Assembly (NCBI RefSeq): GCF_012395815.1 | Contig: NZ_JAAZQQ010000001.1 | Span: forward strand, 558,001 to 622,000 | Direction of reading: 5' to 3' | DNA length: 64,000 nucleotides | Origin: Roseicyclus persicicus | Lineage (GTDB): Bacteria > Pseudomonadota > Alphaproteobacteria > Rhodobacterales > Rhodobacteraceae | Program-made: the position numbers and the translations under genes | The notes under the pieces: generated by a model | Database searches by the model: none | Seen by the model: the letters and a program-made list of their open reading frames with translations, nothing else | What the model was told of the DNA's origin: nothing | Shown here: piece after piece, positions 50,152 to 59,086 of the stretch | Layout: each line of letters begins with the position of its first letter | How positions within the stretch are numbered: position 1 is the first letter of the stretch

Positions 50152-50999
50152 CGGCCCGGGCCCTCCCCGCGGGTGGTCAGGTCGCGTTCCCAGCGGGGCG
50201 CGGGGCCGGCGCGGTCCACGAGGAGCGACAGGCGCACCCAGACCGACACGGCGAGGAACACGGCGACGGGCCACAGGTCGGCCGGCGAGGCCAACGCGCG
50301 GCGGATCATGGTGCGGGCGCTGCCCCGTTCCGGGCTGGCCTTGCCCATCCGGGCCACCTCGCGGGCGCCGCGCAGGCTGCGGCGGCGGACGCGCACGAGG
50401 CTGGCCAGGGTGCGCGGCGCGCGGGCGACGAAGCGGCAGCCGGGGACGAAGGCGATCTCGGCGGGCGCGAAGCTGCGGCGGATGTATTCGTCGTCGGCGG
50501 TGATCTCGGGCAGCGGGAACACGCGGGCCGCGCCGGCGGGCGACAGCGCGAAGAGGCCGCCGAACTTGCCACGGGCGAAATAGGGGTTGGTGCGCCAGCC
50601 CTGGTAGAACACGCGCACCGGCGCCGCGACGGCGGCGGTGTCGACGTCCATCTGCCCGCAGGCGGCCAGCGCCGTGCCGTCGGCCAGCGGCGCGACCAGC
50701 GCGGCGACGGCCTCGGCGGTCACGTCGAGGTCGGCGTCGAGGCAGACCACCGGCGCGTCCTTGTCCGCCGCGGCATAGCCGAGATTCAGGGCGTGGCACT
50801 TGCCGGGGCGGTCGGTCTCGATGACCGTGGCCTGCGGCAGGGCCGCGCGGGCGCGGGCGGCGGTGGCGTCGGTGCAGCCGTTGGCGATCACGACGACGCG
50901 GACCTCGGCCAGTGGCAGGCCGCGCGACAGGTACCACAGGGTGCGGCCGATCACCTCGGCCTCGTCGTGGGCGGGGATCAGGATGGAGGCGCGGGTCAT
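50148..50999 (-). CDS. Membrane-associated family 2 glycosyltransferase
   Basis: A 283-residue GT2: SILIPAHDEAEVIGRTLWYL at the N-terminus, VVVIANGCTDAT, GKCHALNLGY, and the metal motif LDADLDV (about 86-92), then the TADDEYIRR acceptor segment. A C-terminal hydrophobic helix (WPVAVFLAVSVWVRL, about 252-268) likely anchors it to the membrane. It overlaps its neighbours on both sides by ATGA. It would add one sugar to the undecaprenyl-linked repeat unit. Confidence 0.82.
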   Translation of the reverse strand: MTRASILIPAHDEAEVIGRTLWYLSRGLPLAEVRVVVIANGCTDATAARARAALPQATVIETDRPGKCHALNLGYAAADKDAPVVCLDADLDVTAEAVAALVAPLADGTALAACGQMDVDTAAVAAPVRVFYQGWRTNPYFARGKFGGLFALSPAGAARVFPLPEITADDEYIRRSFAPAEIAFVPGCRFVARAPRTLASLVRVRRRSLRGAREVARMGKASPERGSARTMIRRALASPADLWPVAVFLAVSVWVRLSLLVDRAGPAPRWERDLTTRGEGPGR

Positions 51000-51502
51000 G
51001 CCATGGCCCCCCGGTTCCAGACGAAATCCCGCACCGTTTCGATCAGCGGCGCGAGGGCGTCGCCCCCGGCCACGCCGCGCCGCGCCGGCGCCTCGAAGCC
51101 GCGGGCCCGCGCCGCGTCGAGCGCGGCGTGCAGCGCCTCGCCGTCCTCGACCACGGTCACGTTGGACAGCCGCGCCATCTCGCGCACGGTGTCCTGCTGG
51201 TGGTCGTTGCGGTGTTCGCCGAACTTGGCGCGGCGGGGCATCAGGATGACCGGCTTGCCCATCTCGGCGGCCGACAGGATGGTGCCCATCCCGGCATGGG
51301 ACACGATCAGGCGGGCGTCCTGCATCGCGGCGCGGAACGCGGGCTGGCCCATGTGGTCCACGCAAGCGATGTGGCGGAAGCGGCGGCGCGTGGCGCCGGC
51401 CTGGGCCAGCACGGGCACGCCCGGGTTGGCGGCGGCCCAGCTGTCGAGGCCGAGCAGGAGACGGTCGAAGGGCAGCTGCGTGCCCACGGTGGCGAAGATC
51501 AT
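50996..51502 (-). CDS. Glycosyltransferase catalytic subunit, PssE/Alg13-like
   Basis: A 168-residue protein resembling the C-terminal half of MurG-type enzymes and the PssE/Alg13 donor-binding subunit: IFATVGTQLPFDRL at the N-terminus and SHAGMGTILSAAEMGKPVILMPRRA with the UDP-sugar binding loop and HRNDHQQD. It works with the PssD/Alg14-like protein encoded just upstream (17 bases). Together they form one glycosyltransferase that adds glucuronate or GlcNAc in known systems; the sugar here is unknown. Confidence 0.83.
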   Translation of the reverse strand: MIFATVGTQLPFDRLLLGLDSWAAANPGVPVLAQAGATRRRFRHIACVDHMGQPAFRAAMQDARLIVSHAGMGTILSAAEMGKPVILMPRRAKFGEHRNDHQQDTVREMARLSNVTVVEDGEALHAALDAARARGFEAPARRGVAGGDALAPLIETVRDFVWNRGAMA

Positions 51503-51519
51503 GGCGATGTTCCGTTGGA

Positions 51520-51987
51520 TCAGAGGACGGCGCCGCGGTATTCCGCGCCGGTATGGGCGGCGACCTGCGGCCACTGCGACAGCACCCGGTCGGCCACGCC
51601 GAGGGCGAGCCGGGCCGAGATCGACAGCTCGCGGGCATTGGCGATCGAGTCGATGAACATGGTCCGCGCGCCGATCAGCCGGGCGAGGCGGATGGCGAGG
51701 AACCCGCCCGCGGCCCCGGTCGAGACCACCACGTCGGGCCGCACGCTCAGCACGATCCAGGCCATGCGCAGCAGGCACAGGATCAGCCGCAGGGGCGTGT
51801 CCTTGTTGGCGTCGGGGAAGACGTGGACGCGGGCACGGCCCAGCGTCTCGGCGGCGGTGGCGTCGGTGGTGGCATAGTGCACCTCGGCGCCGGCGAAGGC
51901 GGCGCTGAGGCGCTGAATCTGCACCCAGTGGCCGCCGCCGGACGAGACGGCGAGGATCACGGGGCGGGAACGGGAACGGTCGAACAT
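51520..51987 (-). CDS. Glycosyltransferase membrane subunit, PssD/Alg14-like
   Basis: A 155-residue Alg14/PssD-type protein: AVSSGGGHWVQIQRL near the N-terminus, a hydrophobic anchor (about 68-82), then VSTGAAGGFLAIRLARLIGARTMFIDSIA, the acceptor-binding segment. It recruits the soluble PssE-like partner to the membrane. A 112-base gap (51988-52099) separates it from the glycosyltransferase upstream and is the largest gap in the operon, so an internal promoter could lie there. Confidence 0.83.
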   Translation of the reverse strand: MFDRSRSRPVILAVSSGGGHWVQIQRLSAAFAGAEVHYATTDATAAETLGRARVHVFPDANKDTPLRLILCLLRMAWIVLSVRPDVVVSTGAAGGFLAIRLARLIGARTMFIDSIANARELSISARLALGVADRVLSQWPQVAAHTGAEYRGAVL

Positions 51988-52099
51988 GGGGTGGTGTCCA
52001 GGGTCGTGACTGCGGTTTTCGCGGTCTGGTTAACCCGGACTAACCATCTGATGTTACTGCGCAAACAGCAGGGACTACGGCGATCCTGGAGGGGGTTGC

Positions 52100-53332
52100 C
52101 TATCCTTTCGGATGGGTCGCGGGCGCAGTCGGGTGGTCCGTGATCTGCTGGTAGAGGGCGACCATCCCATCGGCCTTGGCCGACCACAGACCTTCGCGCA
52201 GGACCTTGGCGCGCGCGCCCTCGCCCAGCTCGGCCCGGTGCCCCGGAAACATCGCCATCCGGCGCAGCGCCGCGGCGATGTCGGCGGCGAATCCGGCGGG
52301 GTCCGTGACCGGGACCTTGATGCCCGAGGTCGCGTCGACGATGGCCGCCGGGCCGCCGCGGTCGGCGGTGATCACCGGCAGGCCGTGGCGCATCGCCTCG
52401 TAGAGCACGCCGCCCGCGGGCTCGCGGAAGGAGGGGAAGCAGAACAGGTCGTGGGTCTCGTAGAGCCGCTCGACCTCGGCCCGCGGCACCCGGCCGAGGA
52501 AGCGGACGCGGTCGGCCACGCCCAGCTTTTCCGCCTCGGCGCGGCACAGCTCAAGCTCCTCGCCGGCGCCGGCGCTGGTCAGGGTGACGCCCGGCAGGTC
52601 GGGCAGGAGCGCGAGCGCCCGGATCACGTCGCGCAGGCCCTTGGTGCGCACCGCGCGGCCGACGTGGAGCACGTCGAGCCGCCCGACCTCCATCCGCCGC
52701 GGGCGGGCGGGGGCCACGTCGTCCACGCCCAGCTCCAGCACGCTCTCGAAGCGGTTCAGCGGCACGGCGGCCAGCACGTCCCGCACATAGGGCGCGACGC
52801 CGAGCACGCAGGCGGCCCGGGTGTAGCTGGCGCGCAGCCACGGGTCGAACCGGAACCGCGTCGCGTCGAGCGCGCGCAGCCGGGTGAACAGGGGCGCGCT
52901 GCCCGCCTCGGCGCGGAAGGCGGCTGGCGTGTCGAGCGCGCCCCCCAGCGGGCCGATGATGTAGGGCGTGGCGAAATGCCGGAGCGGCGAGGGGTAGCGC
53001 GCGGCCTGCGGCATCAGCTGGTGGGCGATGTCGAAGCGGTCACCGCGCCCCTCGGCCGCCGCGATCCAGCGCCGGACATGGCCGGCAAAGACCGGCCAGG
53101 CGGGTTTCAGCATCGCGTTCAGGCGTTCGCGCTTCAGCGCCCAGGCGGGTTCGGGCCAGGTGACGACGCGGGCGCCGGGCAGCTGCGCGGCGACGGGCGT
53201 GCGGCCCGGCCGCTGGAAGCACAGCACGGTCAGCTCGACCCGCGAGGCCAGCGCCTCGGCCCATTTGAAGGCCATCAGCGCCTCGCCGACATCGGTGCCG
53301 TCGACGTTCGGGGCGATCAGCAGGACCTTCAT
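52100..53332 (-). CDS. Family 4 glycosyltransferase (GT-B)
   Basis: A 410-residue retaining GT-B enzyme. The C-terminal half has the GT4 signature DLFCFPSFREPAGGVLYEAM with the Glu pair spaced E-x7-E, preceded by RVRFLGRVPRAEVERLY; the donor loop VLHVGRAVRTKGLRDVI is at about 225-242. The N-terminus MKVLLIAPNVDGTD is a Rossmann-like strand. The ATG overlaps the upstream stop (ATGA). It likely adds a hexose to the lipid-linked repeat unit. Confidence 0.87.
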   Translation of the reverse strand: MKVLLIAPNVDGTDVGEALMAFKWAEALASRVELTVLCFQRPGRTPVAAQLPGARVVTWPEPAWALKRERLNAMLKPAWPVFAGHVRRWIAAAEGRGDRFDIAHQLMPQAARYPSPLRHFATPYIIGPLGGALDTPAAFRAEAGSAPLFTRLRALDATRFRFDPWLRASYTRAACVLGVAPYVRDVLAAVPLNRFESVLELGVDDVAPARPRRMEVGRLDVLHVGRAVRTKGLRDVIRALALLPDLPGVTLTSAGAGEELELCRAEAEKLGVADRVRFLGRVPRAEVERLYETHDLFCFPSFREPAGGVLYEAMRHGLPVITADRGGPAAIVDATSGIKVPVTDPAGFAADIAAALRRMAMFPGHRAELGEGARAKVLREGLWSAKADGMVALYQQITDHPTAPATHPKG

Positions 53333-54258
53333 GCCCGCGCCTCCCGCGTCGGCCAGGCGCTGGGCAGGTCTGCGACCACGGCGCGGAAGTGCCGCGCCCG
53401 GGCGCGCGCGCCCCGGTTGCCCATCAGGGCCAGCGCCGTCCAGAGCACCGCGCGCGAGGCGTTGTGGGCGGCGAGGATTGCAAAGCAGGCGATCCCGGCG
53501 GCAAGGCCCCCGTGCTTGCGGTGCAGCCGGGTGGTGCCTTGCGTCATCAGCACGTCGCGGCGGTGGTTCAGGCGGTGCGCCGCGCCGCCGCCGAAATGGG
53601 TGATCTCGGGGATCGGCACGAAGCGCAGCTCCCACCCCGCGCGGGCGAAGCGGTGGCACCAGTCGGTTTCCTCGCCGTAGAAGAAGAACGCCTCGTCGAG
53701 CAGCCCGACCTCGTCCATCGCCGCTCGGCGGACGAACATGGCCGCGCCCGAGATCACCTCGACCCGCGCCTCGGTCGTGCGGTCCCAGCCGGTCATGCGG
53801 TAGCGGTCGAGGCGGCGGATGCGGGTCAGGCCCAGGGTCTGCATGGCCAGGTGCGTCAGCGACGGAAAGGCGCTGGACGACGGCTGCACCGTCCCGTCCG
53901 CGTTCAGGACGCGGGGGCCCATCACGCCGACCTGCGGGTGCGCGTCCATCCAGGCCACCGCGCGCGGCAGCACGTCGCCATGCACCAGCGTGTCGGTGTT
54001 CAGGAGCATGACGTGCCGCCCCGTGGCGATGCGCAGGGCGACGTTGTTGCCGCCGGCAAAGCCGAGGTTGCGGCCGGTCTCGATCAGCTGCACCCCCGGG
54101 AATTCGGCCCGCACCATGGCGACCGAGCCGTCCGACGAGGCATTGTCGACCACGATCACCTCGGCCTGCACGGGGCCAAGCCCGGCGAACACGCTGCGCA
54201 GGCAATCGCGCAGCAGATCCTCGGTGTTCCAGTTCACGATGACGACGGAGAGATCCAT
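53329..54258 (-). CDS. Family 2 glycosyltransferase (rhamnosyltransferase-like)
   Basis: A 309-residue GT2 of the WbbL/rhamnosyltransferase-like subgroup: LSVVIVNWNTEDLLRDCLRS, VDNASSDGS, NLGFAGGNNVAL, the LLNTDTLV metal motif (about 85-92) and the acceptor block GEETDWCHRFARAGW. These motifs are typical of dTDP-rhamnose-using enzymes, but the donor is not proven. It stands 27 bases after the polymerase gene and overlaps the GT4 gene. Confidence 0.86.
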   Translation of the reverse strand: MDLSVVIVNWNTEDLLRDCLRSVFAGLGPVQAEVIVVDNASSDGSVAMVRAEFPGVQLIETGRNLGFAGGNNVALRIATGRHVMLLNTDTLVHGDVLPRAVAWMDAHPQVGVMGPRVLNADGTVQPSSSAFPSLTHLAMQTLGLTRIRRLDRYRMTGWDRTTEARVEVISGAAMFVRRAAMDEVGLLDEAFFFYGEETDWCHRFARAGWELRFVPIPEITHFGGGAAHRLNHRRDVLMTQGTTRLHRKHGGLAAGIACFAILAAHNASRAVLWTALALMGNRGARARARHFRAVVADLPSAWPTREARA

Positions 54259-54285
54259 GGGGCGGGTCCTTGGGGAATGACGGTA

Positions 54286-55620
54286 TCAGAAAAGGCGGGC
54301 CGGCTGCAGCGGCCGGGCGGCGATGGTCGGGCGGGGGCGGCGGGCCGCGCCGGGGACGGCGGGGCGGGCGGGGCCGGGCTTGGCGTCGAGCAGCCAGGCG
54401 CCCGCGCCGATCAGGAACAGGAACAGCACGAAGAGCGCGTTCCACAGGTGCACGGTGGCCGCGGCGACGGTGATGCCGAACAGCGTGAAGGCCCAGGCGT
54501 GGCGCGCGCGGCGCCAGTCCGCCGGCAGGCCCTTGCGCTGGCCCGCGGCCCAGATCAGCCCGAGCAGCAGCGCCACCAGCAGGAAGAAGGCCGGCAGCCC
54601 GTAGCGCACGGCGGTGACGAGCCAGAAGTTGTCCATGCTGTCGGACATCCAGCTGGGGCGTTCCCAGTCGCCCAGCCCGATACCGAAGATCGGGTGGCGG
54701 GCGACCTCGGCGGTGCCGTATTCGAAGATCAGGATGCGGTTGTAGGCCGACTGCCGCGAGAAGGTGAAGTTGTTCACGAAGACGTGGAAGGGCGTCTTGG
54801 TCGAGAACAGGTCGATGGCGATGTACATCAGGGCGAAGAGCGTGAAGAGCGCGGCCCAGCGGCCCTGGATCTTGCCCAGCACCCGCTGCCACGCCGCGAC
54901 GAAGCACTGCATCATCAGCACGACGTAAGGCCCGCCCGAGGCCGACATGAAGGTGGCGAGCCCGACGCCCACGACCTTGGCCATGCCGCGGCCGTTCATC
55001 AGCCGCGCCTCGGCGAGGACGAAATAGGCCAGCGAGAAGGCCGCGGCCGAGAACACGCCGTAGAGGATCGGGTGGTCGAAGGGGCCGAAGGTGCGCTCCA
55101 GCCCCATGCGCGGCTCGATGAAGGGCGCCATCGGCCCGCCCAGCGCGCCCGAGATGGTGTCGTGCAGGATGTGCACGCCGGTCAGCGCCTCGGGGATGGT
55201 GAACAGGAGCGTGCCCAGCACGAGGCCCACGTAGAGCCGCGCCATCGCGGCGAAATCGGCGTAGCCGCGGATGTAGACGCGCGCCAGCAGGTAGGCGCCG
55301 GCGAATTCCACGATGTAGATGCCGCCCGACTCGATCCCTTGCGCCACGCCGCCCCAGTTGATGAGCGCCAGCAGCGCCCAGGCGCAGTGGGCAAAGACCA
55401 GCATGTCGAAGATGTGGATGCGGCCCGCCCGCCCCGACAGGAGCTGGATCAGCATGGGCAGGAACATCACGATCAGCACCACCCGGTAGGCCGACAGGCG
55501 CAGGCCGCCCAGGTTCACCGACACCGCCGTCGGCAGCATCATGGCGACGAAGAACAGCGCGACGGCGACGGGGACGCCGAAGACGCGCTTGACCTTGGAG
55601 GGGGCGGCGGCGGTGGTCAT
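54286..55620 (-). CDS. Polysaccharide polymerase/O-antigen ligase-like membrane protein (Wzy)
   Basis: A 444-residue protein with about eleven membrane helices and the large periplasmic loop of the Wzy/WaaL group, containing RTFGPFDHPILYG and HPIFGIGLGDW, where conserved His and Gly residues lie. It would join repeat units on the periplasmic face after flipping. The C-terminal tail is Pro/Arg-rich. It lies three bases after the acyltransferase gene in the same operon. Ligase versus polymerase cannot be told from sequence, but the Wzx/Wzz context favours Wzy. Confidence 0.8.
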   Translation of the reverse strand: MTTAAAPSKVKRVFGVPVAVALFFVAMMLPTAVSVNLGGLRLSAYRVVLIVMFLPMLIQLLSGRAGRIHIFDMLVFAHCAWALLALINWGGVAQGIESGGIYIVEFAGAYLLARVYIRGYADFAAMARLYVGLVLGTLLFTIPEALTGVHILHDTISGALGGPMAPFIEPRMGLERTFGPFDHPILYGVFSAAAFSLAYFVLAEARLMNGRGMAKVVGVGLATFMSASGGPYVVLMMQCFVAAWQRVLGKIQGRWAALFTLFALMYIAIDLFSTKTPFHVFVNNFTFSRQSAYNRILIFEYGTAEVARHPIFGIGLGDWERPSWMSDSMDNFWLVTAVRYGLPAFFLLVALLLGLIWAAGQRKGLPADWRRARHAWAFTLFGITVAAATVHLWNALFVLFLFLIGAGAWLLDAKPGPARPAVPGAARRPRPTIAARPLQPARLF

Positions 55621-55623
55621 GGT

Positions 55624-56604
55624 CTACACCGTGACCGCGCGGCGGGGGAGCGCGGGGCGCTCGACCAGGTGCCAGCTGGCGATGGCGAGGGGCAGGGTGG
55701 CGGCCAGGCTGAGGGCGGCCAGCGCCACGGGGCCGATGCCGGGCAGGAGGTGGACGATCGTCTGCGCGACGGGCCAGCCGTAGATGTAGACGCCGTAGGA
55801 GATGTCGCCGGGCAGGGGCGGGGCGGGGGCGCGGAGCGCGAGGGTGAGCGCGGCGTAGGCGAGGGCGGCGATGGCGAGGGGCCAAGGCGCGACGGCGACG
55901 AGCGGCAGGGCGGCGAGGGCGAGGACGGGCGACAGGGGCAGGCGCGCCCGGAAGATATGCGCGGCCATGCCGAGGGCGAAGGCGGCGAACAGGGGGGCGA
56001 AGGTGCCGATGCGGCCCGGCAGCGCGTCGGCAAGGAGCGCGGCGAGGGTGGACAGGGTCAGGAGGGCGGCGACCGCGAAGGGCCGGCGGGTACCGCCGAG
56101 CGCGACGAAGGCGAAGCACAGCGCATAGGCCGCGACCTCGTGGAACAGGCTCCAGAGCGGGCCGTTCAGGACGAGCGGATAGGGGTTGGCGGCGAAGGCG
56201 CCGGTCAGCCGGTGCTCGATCGAGACGAGGGTGAGGGCGCGGAGGACCCAGGCGGCGGCCTCGGCCAGCCCCGCGGTGGCGCCGCTGGCATAGGCAAGGC
56301 CCAGCGTGACGAGGAGCGCCGCGCCGAGGCCCGGCACGATCCGGCGCATCCGGGCGGCCCAGAAGGCGCGGGCCGTGCGGCGCTCGGCGCTGGCGGTGAC
56401 GAGCAGCCCCGAGAGGAAGAAGAACAGGCCCACGGCCCAGCCGCCAAGCGCATGGCCCGTGAGCCCCGCCAGCGGCTCGGCGGTGCCGGGCCCCAGTGCC
56501 AGCGGCCAGGCGTGGCTCACCACGACAGCGGCGGCCAGCATCAGCCGCAAGCCGTCGAGGTTGCCACTCCGCCCCTCGGCAAAGGCCCGGGCCAGCGTCA
56601 TCAT
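55624..56604 (-). CDS. Acyltransferase family 3 (OafA/YrhL-like) membrane protein
   Basis: A 326-residue integral membrane acyltransferase with about ten helices: NLDGLRLMLAAAVVVSH near the N-terminus with the catalytic His, FFFLSGLLVTAS, RRIVPGL and GPLWSLFHEVAAY. The C-terminus has DISYGVYIYGWPV. It adds acetyl or another acyl group to the polysaccharide. The ATG at 56604 overlaps the upstream stop by ATGA; the frame is open further but reads into the FrhB-like gene. Confidence 0.88.
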   Translation of the reverse strand: MMTLARAFAEGRSGNLDGLRLMLAAAVVVSHAWPLALGPGTAEPLAGLTGHALGGWAVGLFFFLSGLLVTASAERRTARAFWAARMRRIVPGLGAALLVTLGLAYASGATAGLAEAAAWVLRALTLVSIEHRLTGAFAANPYPLVLNGPLWSLFHEVAAYALCFAFVALGGTRRPFAVAALLTLSTLAALLADALPGRIGTFAPLFAAFALGMAAHIFRARLPLSPVLALAALPLVAVAPWPLAIAALAYAALTLALRAPAPPLPGDISYGVYIYGWPVAQTIVHLLPGIGPVALAALSLAATLPLAIASWHLVERPALPRRAVTV

Positions 56605-57857
56605 TTCGCGGCACCGACCACGACGGGGCGCCAGAGCCGTTCCCGCACCACCCGCTTCCAGGTGCCGGCGACCGACTGCAGCTTTTCGCGCAGGGGCAGC
56701 CCGCACCACATGGCGAAGAGGCCGAGGCCCCGGTCACGCGGCGCCCGCAGGCCCACGGCCCGCATCGCCACGCGGCGGCCCCAGACGGCGCCATGGGTCG
56801 CCTTAAGGTTGGGCTGGGCGGCGGCGATCACGTCGCGCCCGCGGGGTTCCGCCACCAGCACGCCCGCGGCGATGGCGGCCTCGACAAAGGCGCGGCCGCG
56901 CGCCGTGCGCGCCACGATCAGCGAACGGCCCGCGTCGGTGTGGCCCTCGGGCGGGTTGTGCCACGGGTCGCCCACCGAGATGTCGGCGAAGGCGCCGGTG
57001 TGGTCGGCGCACACCCGGCAGCGCCAACGGCGTTCCGATTGCAGGATGCGGCCCCAGCCCTCGGCATAGGGGATACCCTCGGAGACGTGGCGGGTGCCGT
57101 CGGCGTCCAGCCACGCGGCCTGCATCAGCCCCGGCCAGCCTTGCCCGCGATAGCGCAGGTCGACCAGCTGGCCGTCCTTGGGCACGCCAAGACGGTCGAG
57201 GAGCCTGTCGGTGGCCACCAGGTTCGGTGCGCCGGCGCAGAAGATGGCGATGGTCAGCGGGATCTTGGCGGCAAGATCAGCGTCGGCGCGCATGGCCTTG
57301 TGGGCGCTGGCGACATCGCAGGGCTTGCCGATGAAGGCGACGCGGTCCTCGCCCCGCGCGATGCGGCCGAGGCTTTCGGCCGGGCTCGCCTGCGCATAGC
57401 GCGACCCCGCGCCCCGCAGGAGGCCCGCGCGGTCGCGGCTGATGACGGCCTCGTTCAGCCGCGGGTCGTCGGCGCGGGCGGCGATGTGGGCCACGCCGTC
57501 GGCCGCGCCGCTCTCCAGCGCGAAGCCGGCCAGCGCGGTGACGGCGCCACCGGAGGAGCCTCGGTGGCGGATCTCGTCGTCGGCGGCCCAGCCTTCCCAG
57601 GTGGCCAGCACCGGGCCCCAGTCGGCGTCGATGGCGTCGGCGCGGGGCAGCGCGGTCCAGTCGCTGGCCCCGCCCGCGCAGAGCGCCACGGCGTCCTTGG
57701 CGGCGGCGCGGGCCTCGGGCGTCGCGGCGACCACGGGGCGGCGGCCGTTCACGGGGTCGTCGACCATCCGGATGAGGTCGGGGAATGCCCCGGCGCAGGC
57801 GCCGCAGCCGGTGCAGAGGTTGCAGGCGACCATGGTGGTGATCGGATCGGCGGTCAT
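56601..57857 (-). CDS. FrhB-like iron-sulfur protein (coenzyme F420 hydrogenase beta-subunit family)
   Basis: A 418-residue protein of the FrhB/FdhB family. A ferredoxin motif CNLCTGCGAC (Cys 12, 15, 18, 21) lies at the N-terminus, followed by the FAD/F420-binding fold (GSSGGAVTALAGFALE, IGKPCDVASAHKA, DISVGDPWHN) and a CRVC pair. Family members next to polysaccharide pyruvyltransferase genes are common in glycan clusters, and their redox role there is not settled. It overlaps genes on both sides by ATGA. No evidence for F420 use in this organism is visible. Confidence 0.85.
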   Translation of the reverse strand: MTADPITTMVACNLCTGCGACAGAFPDLIRMVDDPVNGRRPVVAATPEARAAAKDAVALCAGGASDWTALPRADAIDADWGPVLATWEGWAADDEIRHRGSSGGAVTALAGFALESGAADGVAHIAARADDPRLNEAVISRDRAGLLRGAGSRYAQASPAESLGRIARGEDRVAFIGKPCDVASAHKAMRADADLAAKIPLTIAIFCAGAPNLVATDRLLDRLGVPKDGQLVDLRYRGQGWPGLMQAAWLDADGTRHVSEGIPYAEGWGRILQSERRWRCRVCADHTGAFADISVGDPWHNPPEGHTDAGRSLIVARTARGRAFVEAAIAAGVLVAEPRGRDVIAAAQPNLKATHGAVWGRRVAMRAVGLRAPRDRGLGLFAMWCGLPLREKLQSVAGTWKRVVRERLWRPVVVGAAK

Positions 57858-59086
57858 GCGAAGCTCTCCATGGGGGCAGGGCGGCGGGGCAGGGTGAGGT
57901 GCCAGGCGCGGAGCGTTGCGCCGGCCTCGCCCAGCGCGGCGGCGGCGGCGATGGCGGCCAGCGGCAGGCCGAGGTCGGCGGCGCCCGCGGCGGGGATCAG
58001 GGCCAGCGCGCGGACCAGGTTGGCGCGGGCGGGGTCGCCGGTGCGGCCGGTGGCGACGGCCAGCTGCGAGAAGGGGGTGCGCAGGACGCGGAAGCCTGCG
58101 GCAAGGCCCACGGCCAGCGCCAGCGCGGCGTCGGGGCGGAAGGCCGCGCCGTAGACCAGCGCGATGACCGGCGCGGCCAGCAGCGCGAACCCGGCGACCA
58201 GCAGGGCGGCGAGTGCGGCGTGGGCGGCGACGAGGGGCGGCCAGACCGCCGCCATCCGCCCCTGCGCCAGCGCGGCCCGCAGCCGCGGCAGCACCAGCGA
58301 GCCCGCGGCCCGGCCCACGATCTGCGCGGGCAGGAGGGCCAGCTGGAGAACGACGCCGTAGAGCGCCAGCGTGGCCCAGTCATGGGCCCCGGCGACGATC
58401 AGGCGGTCGGCGTAGAAGGTCACGAACATCAGGAGCGCGTTCAGCATCAAGGGCGCGCCGAAGCGCCAGACGCGCCGGAGCGCCGGGGCGGAGAGGCGCA
58501 GCCGGTAGCGCCGCGACGCGACCGCGTGGGACAGCAGGACCAGCGCGGCGGCGTGGGCGATGAGGACCCAGGCCATCGCCCGGTGATCGCCGAGGACGGC
58601 GGCGGCGGGCAGGATCGTGGCGGCCATCGCCAGCGTCGCGCCGCCCTCGACCATTGCCATCGGGCGGTAGCGAAAGCCGCGCTCGGCCCGGCGATAGTCG
58701 AGGTGGGTCAGCCCGCGCAGGAGCGGCACGAGGGCGAGCAGCGCGTAGGACGCGGCCGACGGCCCGTCGGCAAAGAGGGCGGCGAGGATCGGGGCGGCGC
58801 AGAGCAGGACCAGCGCGCCCAGCAGCCCGCGCAGGGCGAAGGCGCCGTGCAGCTCGGCCTGAAGGGTGGCGGAATTGCCGTCCTTCGCCTGCAGGATCAG
58901 CCGGTCGGCGCCGAGGTCGCTGGCCATTTCCACCAGCCGCACGGTCAGGGCGAGCATCATGGCGCGGCCAAGCTCGTCCGGGCCGATCGCCCAGGCGAAG
59001 GCCACCGAGCGGCCGAGCGCGGCGGCCTCGGCCAGCATCGGCACGCCCCAGGCGAGCGCCCGTCCCTTGGTCGCGCGGCGCACCAT
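57854..59086 (-). CDS. Oligosaccharide-lipid flippase (Wzx, MOP superfamily)
   Basis: A 410-residue membrane protein with about twelve helices and the look of a Wzx/polysaccharide biosynthesis exporter (AFAWAIGPDELGRAM, DYRRAERGFRYRPMA, RFGAPLMLNALLMF). It moves the lipid-linked repeat unit across the inner membrane. The ATG at 59086 is chosen because it overlaps the pyruvyltransferase stop (TGATG); a longer frame exists upstream but lies over that gene. It stands between the pyruvyltransferase and FrhB-like genes. Confidence 0.85.
   Translation of the reverse strand: MVRRATKGRALAWGVPMLAEAAALGRSVAFAWAIGPDELGRAMMLALTVRLVEMASDLGADRLILQAKDGNSATLQAELHGAFALRGLLGALVLLCAAPILAALFADGPSAASYALLALVPLLRGLTHLDYRRAERGFRYRPMAMVEGGATLAMAATILPAAAVLGDHRAMAWVLIAHAAALVLLSHAVASRRYRLRLSAPALRRVWRFGAPLMLNALLMFVTFYADRLIVAGAHDWATLALYGVVLQLALLPAQIVGRAAGSLVLPRLRAALAQGRMAAVWPPLVAAHAALAALLVAGFALLAAPVIALVYGAAFRPDAALALAVGLAAGFRVLRTPFSQLAVATGRTGDPARANLVRALALIPAAGAADLGLPLAAIAAAAALGEAGATLRAWHLTLPRRPAPMESFA

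Noticed and set aside
52028-52045. TTAACC/CTAACC pair that resembles a CtrA site, in the gap before the Alg14-like gene
   Set aside because: The half-sites are 10 bases apart and not the 11 of TTAA-N7-TTAA, and one half is imperfect. Too weak to call.
52099-52116. CCTATCC-TTTC-GGATGGG dyad similar to the motif at 60430
   Set aside because: It overlaps the last codons and stop of the GT4 gene and is explained by coding sequence (Pro-Lys-Gly-stop).
52100-56794. A 1564-codon open frame spanning several exopolysaccharide genes
   Set aside because: Only its last 410 codons (the GT4 gene from 53332) have protein-like motifs. Upstream it runs out of phase through three genes with good overlapping starts.
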